A stretch of 64,000 bases of DNA from positions 1 through 64,000 of the forward strand of contig BGOS01000027.1 of the NCBI GenBank assembly GCA_003569365.1, given 5' to 3'. The notes below the pieces were generated by a model. That model was not told the DNA's origin, did no database searches, and saw only the letters and a program-made list of their open reading frames with translations. The DNA is from Anaerolineaceae bacterium. GTDB taxonomy: Bacteria > Chloroflexota > Anaerolineae > Anaerolineales > UBA11657. Every line of letters begins with the position of its first letter. Position 1 is the first letter of the stretch. The position numbers and the translations under genes were made by a program. Below, piece after piece: positions 37,196 to 46,045 of this stretch.

Positions 37196-37795
37196 CTAAA
37201 GTTTGGGCGCGTCTGCGTCCGGCACCCCGTATAAAAACCAGAAAACATCGGCGGGAAAGGCGGGCTGCAGCTGTGCGTCCCAAACAAAGCGGGCCGGCGC
37301 CCACACACTGCGCAGCCGCACATCACAACTGGCAACTTGCGCAGCCAGTGCCGCATGCGTGCTGTGGTTTTGCAGCAACTCAAGCAGCAAGTGCAAATAG
37401 GTGCGCCCGTAGGCTTCCTGCGCGTAGTGGCGCACAGCGGCTTTTTGTTCCAAGCCGGCCTCATCCACAAACCAGCTCCATGAGCGCAGGCGCCCCGCAA
37501 ACTCACGCACCGCTTTGCGTTCGATGTTGGCGCGCCAAGCCGAAATATTTTCGCGCACTGTGCTGATTTGCGCAGCGCAGCGCGCGTGCTGCGCCGGCGC
37601 CAGCAGCTCAGGCAGCAGTTGCAGTTTGTGCATGCAAAACAACACGCCGGCCACCGTCAGCTTTGGGTAGCGGTTCAGCAGCGGCCCGTCATCCGTCAGC
37701 TGCCAAAACACAACATCAGATTTTATAAATTCATCAAAATCGCCCGCCATCGATGCGAGCACGGCGAGATCATGCGCCGCTGAGTACCCGGCCAT
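37196..37795 (-). CDS. Protein of unknown function (199 residues), paired with the next gene
   Basis: A mostly helical protein beginning MAGYSAAHDLAVLASMAGDF. It has a Trp-rich centre (LRSWSWFVDEAGLE) and an aromatic end (FPADVFWFLYGVPD). I do not recognise a family. ATG 37795 was chosen because it lies 11 bases after the stop of the upstream gene; the longer frame would overlap that gene. The compact spacing suggests the two work together. Confidence 0.6.
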   Translation of the reverse strand: MAGYSAAHDLAVLASMAGDFDEFIKSDVVFWQLTDDGPLLNRYPKLTVAGVLFCMHKLQLLPELLAPAQHARCAAQISTVRENISAWRANIERKAVREFAGRLRSWSWFVDEAGLEQKAAVRHYAQEAYGRTYLHLLLELLQNHSTHAALAAQVASCDVRLRSVWAPARFVWDAQLQPAFPADVFWFLYGVPDADAPKL

Positions 37796-37806
37796 GGATG
37801 CGCCGG

Positions 37807-38208
37807 TTACTTTACAGGCAGGCGCGCTGGAGATAGGTAAGTGGGGTTGCCGGAAATTTCCATCCAGCGCGCGGTGTTGTCGCCGCGCACCCATTCCCAC
37901 ACTTGGTGGCCGCTGTTGTCTGTGTAATGAATGCCGGGCTTGAAGCCGAGCATCCAGCTCATTTGCGCGATCAGCCGCGGCGGTGCGCTTTGCGCACGCA
38001 TGCGCAGCCACTCGGTGGGCGTCCAATCCAGCTCAAGCATGCGCCCCTCGTAGTTGCCGGTCAGTTTATACGGCGCGCTGGTGCTGGTGCCATCCAGCCA
38101 CAGGTCGGTCAGCCCTGAAGTCCACAGTGCCTGCCGGACGCGTTCGGCCACGCGGTGCGCGTTGTCGCCGGGCGATGTGTAAAACCAGCTTATCGACAGC
38201 TTGCTCAT
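37807..38208 (-). CDS. Protein of unknown function (133 residues)
   Basis: A soluble protein beginning MSKLSISWFYTSPGDNAHRVAERVR and rich in Trp and Tyr (LWLDGTSTSAPYKLTGN, LDWTPTEWLRMR, WVRGDNTARWMEIS). I do not recognise a family. A GGGAG site lies about 12 bases before the ATG and a TATAAT (38253-38248) about 40 bases upstream, so a promoter is plausible. It is followed by the 199-residue gene. Confidence 0.6.
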   Translation of the reverse strand: MSKLSISWFYTSPGDNAHRVAERVRQALWTSGLTDLWLDGTSTSAPYKLTGNYEGRMLELDWTPTEWLRMRAQSAPPRLIAQMSWMLGFKPGIHYTDNSGHQVWEWVRGDNTARWMEISGNPTYLSPARLPVK

Positions 38209-38274
38209 TGTTCAGGTGTCTCCCGTGTTTTCATTCTGAATAAATTTATTATACGGAGTTGCGCGGCAATGTGT

Positions 38275-39378
38275 TTAGGCGACGGCGCTCTTGAGCCCGT
38301 GCCCCGTAAGAATTGCCACCACCGGCTGGGCTGCGCTGCTTGCCAGCAGCTGCCGCAGTGCGGGCCACACCAGCGCCGAGGTGGGCTCCACAAAAAATCC
38401 AAGCTGCGCAAGCATGCGCCGCCCCGTTTCGATTTGTGCTTCGGTGGCGGCAAGCACCTGCCCGCCCGAGGCGTGCACAGCGGCCAGCACGGCATCGCCG
38501 CGCAGCGGATGGCGAATGCGCACACCCTCGGCCAGGGTTTCACCCTCGCTCACAAACCCAAGGCCTTCCGGTCCGTGGTGAAAGCAGGCCCACAGCGGCG
38601 CGCAGGCCTCGGCTTGAACGCCAACGAGTTGCGGCAGCTGCGCGATGCAGCCGGCAGCTTGCAGTGCAAGAAAGCCGCGCTGCAGCGCCAGCAGCAGCGA
38701 GCCCTGGCCGATGGGCATCAGCACCGTGCCCGGCGCGCCGCCCAGCTGCTCCACCAGCTCGTAAGCGATGGTGGCCAACCCGGCGAGCCCCACGGGGTTG
38801 AAGACATGGCTGGCGTAATATGCTCCCGCGCGCGCGGCTTGCACCACGGCTTCTGACGCCTGCGAACGCGGCCCCGGCACGCGCACCACCTCGGCACCGT
38901 ACATTTCCATTTGGGCCAGCTTGGCAGCGGCCGCATAGGCCGGCGCAAATATACGCGCATGCACGCCGGCGCGCGCTGCGTATGCAGCAAATGAGGCGCC
39001 CGCATTGCCGGAAGAATCTTCAACTGCGGCCGTGATGCCTTGCGATTGCAGCCAGCTGAGCAGCACTGCGGTGCCGCGGTCTTTGTAGGAGCCGGTTGGA
39101 TTCAAACTCTCCAGCTTGAAGTGCACCGTTGGTCCGCCCGCATCCAGCTGCGCGGCCACAAGTGGCGTGCCGCCTTCACCAAGGGTGACCGGCTGCGCAG
39201 CGGGCGGCAGCGGGAACGTGTGGCGATAGCGCCACAGCCCATGCCCGCTCGCTGTTACCTGGCTGGGATCAAAGTGCAGCGGGCCGGCCAGATCGAGCAT
39301 GCTGCCACACACCGCGCAGCGGTAGTCGCGCGTGTTAGCTTCAGGCGCGCGCCCGCAGTTGGTGCACTTTAGGGACAT
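38275..39378 (-). CDS. thrC: Threonine synthase-like PLP enzyme with N-terminal zinc ribbon
   Basis: A 367-residue fold-type II PLP enzyme. A zinc ribbon is formed by C5, C8, C21 and C24 at the start. The PLP Lys is K99 (NPTGSYKDRGT), the phosphate loop GNAGA follows, and IGQGSLLLALQRG with the C-terminal EPTSALVWPALRQL completes the family. It would convert O-phosphohomoserine to threonine. Cysteate synthase and diaminopropionate-type relatives are alternatives. It is separate from other threonine genes here. Confidence 0.85.
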   Translation of the reverse strand: MSLKCTNCGRAPEANTRDYRCAVCGSMLDLAGPLHFDPSQVTASGHGLWRYRHTFPLPPAAQPVTLGEGGTPLVAAQLDAGGPTVHFKLESLNPTGSYKDRGTAVLLSWLQSQGITAAVEDSSGNAGASFAAYAARAGVHARIFAPAYAAAAKLAQMEMYGAEVVRVPGPRSQASEAVVQAARAGAYYASHVFNPVGLAGLATIAYELVEQLGGAPGTVLMPIGQGSLLLALQRGFLALQAAGCIAQLPQLVGVQAEACAPLWACFHHGPEGLGFVSEGETLAEGVRIRHPLRGDAVLAAVHASGGQVLAATEAQIETGRRMLAQLGFFVEPTSALVWPALRQLLASSAAQPVVAILTGHGLKSAVA

Positions 39379-39441
39379 GGGCTTGGAAGAAACATTGCGA
39401 GTGACGGGCGCGGTTGCGCTGCCCGCCCGGGGCGTCGCAGC

Positions 39442-40163
39442 TCAGTCGGCGCGCACCGGAACGTACGAGCCCTCAAGCCACTGCTCGCCGTCCGGCCCCA
39501 CTTCTTTTTTCCACACGGGCACAATCTCTTTCAGCCGGTCTATGCCGTAGCGCGCTGCCTCAAACACGCCGGTGTCCCGGTGTGCTGCGGAACACGCAAT
39601 CAGCACCGTTGGCGTACCGGGCAGCAGCGTGCCCACGCGCTGCACAATTGCAATGCCTTCCACCGCCGGCCAGCGCGCGCGAATTTCATCCGCAACCTGC
39701 CGCATTTTTTCTTCGGCCATTTGCGTGTAAGCCTCGTAGTGCAGGTGGGCCGTGGTGTGCGGGGCGTTCCGCGCTGCGTGGATGCGCGCACAATACCGGT
39801 GAACAGGCAGACTGCGCCGGTGCTGGGCAGCGTGACGCTGGCAGTCAGTGCATCGAGATCGATCGGCGCTGCAGTGATGTGCAAATGCGTGGGCAGTGCA
39901 TCCGGCTGTGCGCCTGTCCCGCCGCCGGACACCGGCGGAAATAAGCCAACTTCTGCGCCCGCCGGTACAGCGTCGGTTGCAAACGCAAACTCGCGGTTGA
40001 TGGACACCAGTGCGCTGGGCAGCGCGGGCTGTAGTTCCGGCAGGCGCACGGCCAGCAAATCTTTTAGCTCGCTCACGCTGGCGCCATCTTTTAGATCCAG
40101 CTCCAGGCGCTCGCAGCCGGCGCGCTGCTTGAGCGTGGCGAAAAACAAGATCGTGACGGCCAT
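39442..40163 (-). pseudogene. moaDE: MoaD-MoaE fusion (molybdopterin synthase), one-base frameshift
   Basis: From ATG 40163 the first ~80 residues are MoaD (MAVTILFFATLKQRAGCERL, ending PPVSGG, where the sulfur is carried). MoaE then begins in the same frame (THLHITAAPIDLDALTAS; GAVCLFTGIVRAST). Near 39767 the frame moves and MoaE continues in another one (HLHYEAYTQMAEEKM, then VGTLLPG and VWKKEVGPDGEQWLEGSY) to a TGA at 39442. A run of three A's on the coding strand appears as two (GGAACGCC for expected GGAAACGCC). Fused MoaD-MoaE exists as mycobacterial MoaX. It is joined to moaC, so an error in the reading is as likely as true decay. Confidence 0.75.
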
Positions 40164-40165
40164 AG

Positions 40166-40666
40166 CTACTCGTTGTGCACGCCGGAGGCGCCGCCGCGCT
40201 TATGCACCAAACGCACATTGGTAATGCGCAGCGTTTTCTCCGCAGACTTTGTCATGTCATAAACCGTGAGCGCCGCCACGGCCACTGCCGTCAGCGCTTC
40301 CATCTCCACGCCGGTTTGGGCGGTGGTGCGGGCTGTGGCCGTAATGAGCACGCCCGTGCCACCGCCAGGCAGCGAGTCTTCAGCGCTAAGCTGCACATCC
40401 ACCTGGGTGAGCGGCAGCGGGTGGCAAAGCGGAATCAAATCTGCTGTGCGCTTGGCCGCAAGCACGCCAGCCACTTGTGCCACAGAGAAGACGTCGCCTT
40501 TTTTAAGATTGCCGGCGCGCAGCAATGCCAGCGTGGCGGGCAGCATGTGCACTTCGCCTTTTGCAATGGCCACGCGCTCGGTGGCCGGCTTGGCGCCCAC
40601 ATCCACCATGCGCGCATTGCCGCGCTGGTCGATGTGGGTGAGTTTGCGCTTGGCAGCGGGCGCCAT
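40166..40666 (-). CDS. moaC: Cyclic pyranopterin monophosphate synthase MoaC
   Basis: A 166-residue MoaC, the second step of molybdenum cofactor synthesis. Segments seen are [16 protein letters not shown], the [32 protein letters not shown] active-site stretch and [23 protein letters not shown] 40666 overlaps the stop of the upstream DUF4349 gene (TAATG), and the stop is 2 bases before moaDE. All three genes form one transcript. Confidence 0.95.
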   Translation of the reverse strand: MAPAAKRKLTHIDQRGNARMVDVGAKPATERVAIAKGEVHMLPATLALLRAGNLKKGDVFSVAQVAGVLAAKRTADLIPLCHPLPLTQVDVQLSAEDSLPGGGTGVLITATARTTAQTGVEMEALTAVAVAALTVYDMTKSAEKTLRITNVRLVHKRGGASGVHNE

Positions 40667-41637
40667 TATTTGGCAGCGGCTTGGCGGCGGCTGCGCCAGC
40701 GGCGCACAATCAGCCACACGGGCAGCGCCACAAGCAGCACCAGCGGCAGCACGGCTATCAAAATGTAAATGATCCAGTTGGCCAGGCCCTGCAGTCCGTT
40801 GAGCAGCGCAGCCAGCGACTGCTTCAGCACCAGCAGCGGCTGCCACGCATCCACATCCACCGGTTGTGCGCCCGCACTCGGCAGCAGTTCCACGCTGATG
40901 AGCGACATCTTTGCGGATTGCTCAAGGTATTGTTTCTGTCCGCGGATAACTTCAAGCTGCTCACGGATGAGGACCAGCTCGCGGTAAACCGCAAGCACAT
41001 CAGCTGTGGTGGCTGCGCCTTCCATGATCGCCATCAGCCGCGTCTCGGCTGCTTCCAGATTGCGCAAACGCGCGGAGAGATCGGAAAACTCCTGCGTGAT
41101 GTCCTGGCCGGAGAGCGACTCGCTGCGCACCTCCAGTGCCAGCTGGTGCAGGCGCTCGGTGGCTTGCGGGCGGCGCTCGGCCGGCACGCGCATGGTGATG
41201 CTGGCTTGCTGTGGGCCACGCGCAAAAGTTGGTTGCGCGCGGCTGTCTTCGAACGGCGTGCGGGGCTGCGGTATGTCCGGCGGCAACTCGTAAATATTGG
41301 ATGACACCACAAAGCCGCCAACTTCCGCAGCAATCGCGGCCGCTTGCTGCATGCTAGCCACGGGGTCTTCCACCACCAGCGTGAGCGAGGCGTTGTAGGT
41401 TACAAGTCGGTCGGTGAGCTGCGCATTAGTAGTGTAAGAGTCCACCGCCATTGCAGCTGCGTCGGGCGCGGCAAGCTTCTCGCTGCCGTCCGTGCGCGCC
41501 ATTGGCGCCGAAGCTGGCATGCCGACCATTGCGTCTGCAGTGATAGCGTCGGGCGGCCGGCTGCCACAGGCAAAAAGCAGCAGCGCAATGCTAATGAATA
41601 TGACGCTGCGGCTGGGCTTGATGGCGAACGCAATCAT
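40666..41637 (-). CDS. DUF4349 lipoprotein
   Basis: A 323-residue predicted lipoprotein. The signal ends in a LLFACGS lipobox near 21-25. The DUF4349 body carries a strand-rich segment ([17 protein letters not shown]), a [20 protein letters not shown] helix, a coiled coil ([32 protein letters not shown]) and a C-terminal membrane span near 290-315 with a basic tail (VRRWRSRRQ). The role is unknown. It overlaps moaC by one base. Confidence 0.82.
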   Translation of the reverse strand: MIAFAIKPSRSVIFISIALLLFACGSRPPDAITADAMVGMPASAPMARTDGSEKLAAPDAAAMAVDSYTTNAQLTDRLVTYNASLTLVVEDPVASMQQAAAIAAEVGGFVVSSNIYELPPDIPQPRTPFEDSRAQPTFARGPQQASITMRVPAERRPQATERLHQLALEVRSESLSGQDITQEFSDLSARLRNLEAAETRLMAIMEGAATTADVLAVYRELVLIREQLEVIRGQKQYLEQSAKMSLISVELLPSAGAQPVDVDAWQPLLVLKQSLAALLNGLQGLANWIIYILIAVLPLVLLVALPVWLIVRRWRSRRQAAAK

Positions 41638-41642
41638 GGCGG

Positions 41643-42374
41643 CTAGCGGCCGGCGGCGAGGCGCTCAATCAGCGGGGCGGGCAGCTGCGCGGCGCGCATT
41701 TGAGTTTGCGTATCAGCAATCGGGTACACAACGCGGCGCGCTTCCCACGTGCTGGCTGCTTCGTCCAATAATGCATAGGCAGCCTCCGGGTTGCGGTCGC
41801 GCGGCTGCCCCACACTGCCGGGATTCAGCAGCCGGCGCTGGCCGGTGAGCGGCAGCGCCCGCCCGTACTCCGGAATTTTCTCGGTGCACTGGCCGGTATC
41901 ATCCATAACATAGCCCATGGCTCTGTGCGTGTGCCCAAAGAGGCAGGTTGGCGTGTTGAACGATGAAAAATTAGCGTGGGCCACGGCTGCTGAGTCGATG
42001 TACTCCCACACCGGATCGCGCGGGCTGGCGTGCACCAGTGTGAAGCCGGCATTCTCCGTGCGCGGGCTCAGCCCCGACAGAAATTCGCGCGTGCCGGCTG
42101 AAAGTTCAGCGCGGGTCCAAAGCGCTGCCGTCTTGGCGTAAGAGTTGAAGTCGTTGATTACGCTGCCGCCCAGCGCGGCCAAATCATGGTTGCCACGCAG
42201 GCAAGTGAGATTGGGCAGCGCCCGCACCGTATCCGCGCACTGATTGGGATTGGGGCCGTAACCCACCACGTCGCCCAGGCACCAAACGGCATCGTACGCG
42301 CCGTGCGCGTCCGCCAGCACGGCTTGCAGCGCGGGAAGGTTGGCGTGAATGTCAGACATTACCAGCACGCGCAT
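41643..42374 (-). CDS. Calcineurin-like metallophosphoesterase (YfcE/diadenosine type)
   Basis: A 243-residue protein with the calcineurin motifs: MSDIHANLPAL, WCLGDVVGYGPNP, LRGNHD and GHTHRAMG, with the late LLNPGSVGQPRD. These place it with bacterial phosphodiesterases of the PrpE/YfcE group. The substrate is not known. ATG 42374 gives the family start. It is divergent from tsaE and heads the moaC transcript. Confidence 0.88.
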   Translation of the reverse strand: MRVLVMSDIHANLPALQAVLADAHGAYDAVWCLGDVVGYGPNPNQCADTVRALPNLTCLRGNHDLAALGGSVINDFNSYAKTAALWTRAELSAGTREFLSGLSPRTENAGFTLVHASPRDPVWEYIDSAAVAHANFSSFNTPTCLFGHTHRAMGYVMDDTGQCTEKIPEYGRALPLTGQRRLLNPGSVGQPRDRNPEAAYALLDEAASTWEARRVVYPIADTQTQMRAAQLPAPLIERLAAGR

Positions 42375-42424
42375 CAGCGCGCACGCTGCCACAACGGTAA
42401 ACTGCTAATGCAATTCATGCAGAG

Positions 42425-42432
42425 ATTATAAT
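42425..42432 (+). promoter_or_regulatory. ATTATAAT -10 element of tsaE, leaderless
   Basis: The TATAAT at 42427-42432 ends 8 bases before the tsaE ATG (42441), so the mRNA would start at or within a base or two of the ATG. The site and the following CG-rich bases closely repeat the glnE promoter (ATTATAATCG in both). It is also palindromic and could serve the divergent phosphoesterase gene. Confidence 0.6.
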
Positions 42433-42440
42433 CGCGGCGC

Positions 42441-42935
42441 ATGCCAATTCTGAATGCAGATGCGGTTGAGGTGATCAGCAATAGTGCCGACCAAACGGGG
42501 CGTTTTGGCGTGCGCCTGGGTCAGCTGCTGCGCGCCGGCGATTTGCTTTGCCTGAGCGGCGAACTGGGCGCTGGCAAAACTGTGTTTGCCAGCGGGGTTG
42601 CGCGCGGCTGGGGCGCGCTCGAAAATGCCACCAGCCCCACCTACATTCTTGCGCATGAGTACCATCGTGCGGATGGCGCGCAGCTGCACCATCTGGATTG
42701 TTACCGGCTGCGCGGACCGCAGGATGCGGAGAGCGTGGGCTTAACGGAGCGCTATGAAGCCGGCGTGGCGCTAATGATTGAGTGGCCCGAGAATGTGCGC
42801 CCGTGGCTGCCCGAGGACGGTGTGTGGGCGGCGCTGCGCTACATTGATGAAGACAAGCGCAGCCTGCGCCTGCACGGTGGCGGTGTGCGCGGCGCGCAGC
42901 TGCTCGCGGACTTTCGCGAGCTGATCCGCGCCTGA
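42441..42935 (+). CDS. tsaE: tRNA threonylcarbamoyladenosine synthesis ATPase TsaE
   Basis: A 164-residue TsaE. The P-loop GELGAGKTVFASG is at about 37-49, SPTYILAHEY follows, and HLDCYRL and EWPENVRPWLP mark the C-terminal family motifs. With TsaB, TsaC and TsaD it makes t6A in tRNAs reading ANN codons. The stop is 7 bases before tsaB. Confidence 0.95.
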   Translation: MPILNADAVEVISNSADQTGRFGVRLGQLLRAGDLLCLSGELGAGKTVFASGVARGWGALENATSPTYILAHEYHRADGAQLHHLDCYRLRGPQDAESVGLTERYEAGVALMIEWPENVRPWLPEDGVWAALRYIDEDKRSLRLHGGGVRGAQLLADFRELIRA

Positions 42936-42942
42936 GGCTGGC

Positions 42943-43596
42943 ATGCTGCTCGCAATTGACACAGCATCGGAGCAGATGAGCGTGGCGCTAGCCAGCGCCA
43001 CCGAAATTCTGGCAGAGCACAGCTGGCGCAGTGCCAACCATCACACGGCAGAGCTGGCGCCCATGGCGGCGCGCATGCTGCAAAGCTCGGGCGTCACGAC
43101 GGCGGATCTTTCGGCGGTGGCGGTTGCCATCGGGCCGGGCTCGTACACCGGTTTGCGCATCGGGCTGGCGTTTGCCAAAGGGCTGGCGCTGGCGCAGGCG
43201 CTGCCACTCATCGGCGTGCCCACGCTGGATATCATCGCGTACGCGCAGCCGCCATCACACCGCATCTTGCTGGCGGTGGTGCGGGCCGGGCGCGGGCGGA
43301 TTGTGGTGGGTGAATATGAAAGCCGCGCGGGCAGCTGGGAGCCCACCGGCGTACCGGTGCTGACCAACTGGCTGGATGTGCTGGAGAATCTACCGGACGG
43401 CCATTGGCTGTGCGGCGAGATCGATCGCGATACGCGGGCGCAGCTAGAGGGGCGCGCCTGGGTATGCACGCCGAGCCAGGCGCTGCGGCGCGCGGCATGC
43501 CTGGCAGAGCTGGCACGCATGCGCCTGAGTGCCGGCCACGTGGCAGATGCTGCCACGCTTGAACCTATGTACATGCAAGCGCCGCTGGGAGCCTAA
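42943..43596 (+). CDS. tsaB: TsaB, t6A synthesis partner of TsaD
   Basis: A 217-residue inactive glycoprotease-like protein. It begins LLAIDTASEQMSVALA, with SANHHTAELAPM and GPGSYTGLRIGLAFAKGLALA. TsaB stabilises TsaD for t6A formation. It lies between tsaE and rimI, the common bacterial order. Confidence 0.94.
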   Translation: MLLAIDTASEQMSVALASATEILAEHSWRSANHHTAELAPMAARMLQSSGVTTADLSAVAVAIGPGSYTGLRIGLAFAKGLALAQALPLIGVPTLDIIAYAQPPSHRILLAVVRAGRGRIVVGEYESRAGSWEPTGVPVLTNWLDVLENLPDGHWLCGEIDRDTRAQLEGRAWVCTPSQALRRAACLAELARMRLSAGHVADAATLEPMYMQAPLGA

Positions 43597-43600
43597 GCGC

Positions 43601-44110
43601 GTGGCTGTGCAAATTCTGCCGCTGGTTGCCATCACGCCCATGGGTGCGGCGGATGTGACGCAGGTGACGGCGCTGGATGCCGCTGCATTCTCACTGCCGT
43701 GGCCGCGCCAGGCTTTTGAGGCGCAGCTCAAGGGTAATCCGGCCGCGCATTTTTTTGTGCTGCGGCCACTGGCCGAGCCGGAGGCATTGTGGGGCAGCGC
43801 CGGCTACTGGCTGGTGGCGGGCGAGGCGCACATTGCCACGCTGGCAGTGGACCCGCAACAGCGCAACCGCGGCTTCGGCAAGCTGCTGCTGCAGACCATG
43901 CTGTCTGATGCGCAGGCGCATGGCGGCTGCAGCGCCACCTTGGAAGTGCGCGCAAGCAACCTGGTGGCACAGCGCCTTTACACCGGTTTTGGCTTTGCGC
44001 TGGTGGGGCGCCGCAAAAACTATTACACCGACAATCATGAAGACGCGCTGCTGATGACGGCCAGCAGCCTTGACAGCGTTTTGCCAACGCAACTTGAGGT
44101 ACATACATGA
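43601..44110 (+). CDS. rimI: Ribosomal protein S18 alanine N-acetyltransferase RimI
   Basis: A 169-residue GNAT protein. The acetyl-CoA site is IATLAVDPQQRNRGFGKLLLQ and the C-terminal ASNLVAQRLYTGFGF motif follows. GTG 43601 was chosen because it is 4 bases after the tsaB stop. RimI acetylates the N-terminus of ribosomal S18 in E. coli. It overlaps the epimerase ATG by 4 bases (ATGA). Confidence 0.88.
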   Translation: MAVQILPLVAITPMGAADVTQVTALDAAAFSLPWPRQAFEAQLKGNPAAHFFVLRPLAEPEALWGSAGYWLVAGEAHIATLAVDPQQRNRGFGKLLLQTMLSDAQAHGGCSATLEVRASNLVAQRLYTGFGFALVGRRKNYYTDNHEDALLMTASSLDSVLPTQLEVHT

Positions 44111-45135
44111 CGAACGTGCTCATCACCGGCGGTGCCGGATTCATTGGCTGCAACTATGCTGCGCGCCTGCTGAAGGCGGGCCATACGGTGACGCTGCTGG
44201 ACAACCTTTCGCGCAAAGGCGCGGCAGCCAACTTGCGCTGGCTGCAGGCGCACGCGCAGGCTGCCGCGGGCCTGCGCTTTATTGAAGCCGATGTGCGCGA
44301 TGCGGGCGCGGTGCAGGCAGCTGCGGCCGGGCAGGCCGCCATCTTCCACCTTGCAGCGCAGGTGGCCGTTACCACATCCGTGCGTGAGCCACGCGCAGAC
44401 TTTGAGGTGAACGCGTTGGGCAGCTTCAATGTGCTTGAGGCTGCGCGCCATCACGGCCACAAACCGCTGGTGCTGTACGCCTCCACAAACAAGGTGTACG
44501 GCGGCATGGAAAACGTGGAAGTGCTGGAGGGCGAGCTGCGCTACAGCTACGCAGCATTGCCAGAGGGCCTGCCCGAGTCGCAAGCGCTCGACTTTCACTC
44601 GCCGTATGGCTGCAGCAAGGGCGCGGGCGACCAGTACACGCGCGACTACGCGCGCATCTATGACCTGCCAACCGTTGTCTTTCGCCAGTCTTGCATTTAC
44701 GGGCTGCGCCAGTTTGGGGTTGAAGACCAGGGCTGGCTCGCGCATTTTGTGATCGCAGCCAGCAAGCGCCAGCCCATCAACATCTACGGCAATGGCAAGC
44801 AGGTGCGCGACATGCTTTGGATCGATGACCTGCTCGATGCGTATGACTGCGCGCTTGCTGATCCAGCGCGCGTGAAAGGCCGCGTCTTCAACATCGGCGG
44901 CGGGCCGCGCTTCACGCTTTCCATTTGGAAGGATGTGGAGCCGCTGCTGACGCGCCTTGCGGGCCGGGCGCTGCAAGTGCAATACGGTGAGTGGCGCCCC
45001 GGCGACCAGCCGATTTACGTCAGCGACATTCGCAAAGCCGCGCAAGAGCTGCGTTGGTCTCCAAAAGTGGCGCCGCAAGATGGCGTTGAGAAATTATGGA
45101 AATGGGTCAACGCCAATTTGGCGCTCTTCGAATAA
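44107..45135 (+). CDS. NAD-dependent sugar epimerase, CDP-paratose 2-epimerase-like
   Basis: A 342-residue extended SDR enzyme. The NAD site is ITGGAGFIGCN and the YxxxK is YGCSK. The family marks are STNKVYG, GCSKGAGDQYTRDY and RQSCIYGLRQFGVEDQGWLAHF, which match RfbE-type CDP-paratose 2-epimerase and its relatives. These interconvert nucleotide sugars for surface glycans. It is coupled to rimI by overlap, yet the pathway partners are not in view. Confidence 0.82.
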   Translation: MTNVLITGGAGFIGCNYAARLLKAGHTVTLLDNLSRKGAAANLRWLQAHAQAAAGLRFIEADVRDAGAVQAAAAGQAAIFHLAAQVAVTTSVREPRADFEVNALGSFNVLEAARHHGHKPLVLYASTNKVYGGMENVEVLEGELRYSYAALPEGLPESQALDFHSPYGCSKGAGDQYTRDYARIYDLPTVVFRQSCIYGLRQFGVEDQGWLAHFVIAASKRQPINIYGNGKQVRDMLWIDDLLDAYDCALADPARVKGRVFNIGGGPRFTLSIWKDVEPLLTRLAGRALQVQYGEWRPGDQPIYVSDIRKAAQELRWSPKVAPQDGVEKLWKWVNANLALFE

Positions 45136-45238
45136 TGGGCGGGCTGCCGGCGCGGCTAAGTCGGCTGGCAGCGATTGCCGGCTGTGAAAGCAGCTGCCCG
45201 CACCGGAGGCGTAATCACCGCAGAGCAACGGCACTGGC

Positions 45239-45865
45239 GTGAGCAACAGCACATCTGATCGGGTCATTTTGGAGGAGCAAGTGCGGGCGTGCATGCTGTG
45301 CACGCTGGCGCACACCCGCAAGCTTGCGGTGCCGGGCGAGGGGCCGGCGCCCGCGCCGGTGATGCTGATCGGCGAAGGGCCGGGCCGCAACGAAGATGAA
45401 CAAGGCCGGCCGTTTGTGGGTGCATCCGGTAAATTTCTGGAAGAGCTGCTGGCCGCTGCCGGATTGCAGCGCGCGCAGGTTTACATTACAAACGTGGTCA
45501 AGTGCCGCCCGCCCGAAAACCGCGATCCGCTGCCGGCGGAGGTTGCGGCTTGTGCCGGCTACCTGGAGCGCCAGATTGAACTGGTTGACCCGCGCGTGAT
45601 CGTTACGCTGGGGCGCTTCTCGATGGCGCGCTGGTTTCCAGTTGAGCGCATCTCCGCCATCCACGGGCAGGCGCGCCAGTTCGGTGCGCGTTTGGTGGTG
45701 CCCATGTTCCATCCGGCGGCTGCGCTGCACCAGCCCAAGATCCGGCCGCAGCTGCTGGAAGACTTTGCCAAACTGCCGCAGCTAATCGCTCAAGCTGCGC
45801 CCGCCACACCGCGCAGCGCTGCCAACGTTGGTGGAAGTACTGACCAGCAGCTTGATCTTTTTTAA
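45239..45865 (+). CDS. udg: Family 4 uracil-DNA glycosylase with C-terminal clamp-binding motif
   Basis: A 208-residue type 4 UDG that removes uracil from DNA. Fe-S ligands are C18, C21, C89 and C105; the GEGPGRNED motif lies at about 45-53, NVVKCRPPENRDP follows, and the HPAAAL active-site segment is late. The last residues are QLDLF (204-208), an exact match to the bacterial sliding-clamp motif QL(S/D)LF. The GTG at 45239 was chosen; a GGAGG about 30 bases upstream is too far to be its ribosome site. It converges on the mevalonate cluster. Confidence 0.92.
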   Translation: MSNSTSDRVILEEQVRACMLCTLAHTRKLAVPGEGPAPAPVMLIGEGPGRNEDEQGRPFVGASGKFLEELLAAAGLQRAQVYITNVVKCRPPENRDPLPAEVAACAGYLERQIELVDPRVIVTLGRFSMARWFPVERISAIHGQARQFGARLVVPMFHPAAALHQPKIRPQLLEDFAKLPQLIAQAAPATPRSAANVGGSTDQQLDLF

Positions 45866-45980
45866 ATTGTTGGCTGCTGCGCGCTGCAATGGCAGCGGCG
45901 TGAAAATTTGTACGGCTTCAGCTCCAGGCCAATCTGATTAGAAACAACAAGCTGCTGCGCGCAACTTGCGCACCAGAATC

Positions 45981-46020
45981 AAAAGCGGGCCGCCCGTTTG
46001 TACTGTGCGGCCCGCTTTTA
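45981..46020. terminator. Bidirectional terminator between udg and the DUF35 gene
   Basis: GCGGGCCGC and GCGGCCCGC pair over 9 bases, extended by an AAAA/TTTT pair, with T-rich flanks on both strands. Confidence 0.9.
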
Positions 46021-46045
46021 TTTTTGGCCCGGTGGCTGCGGAGTG

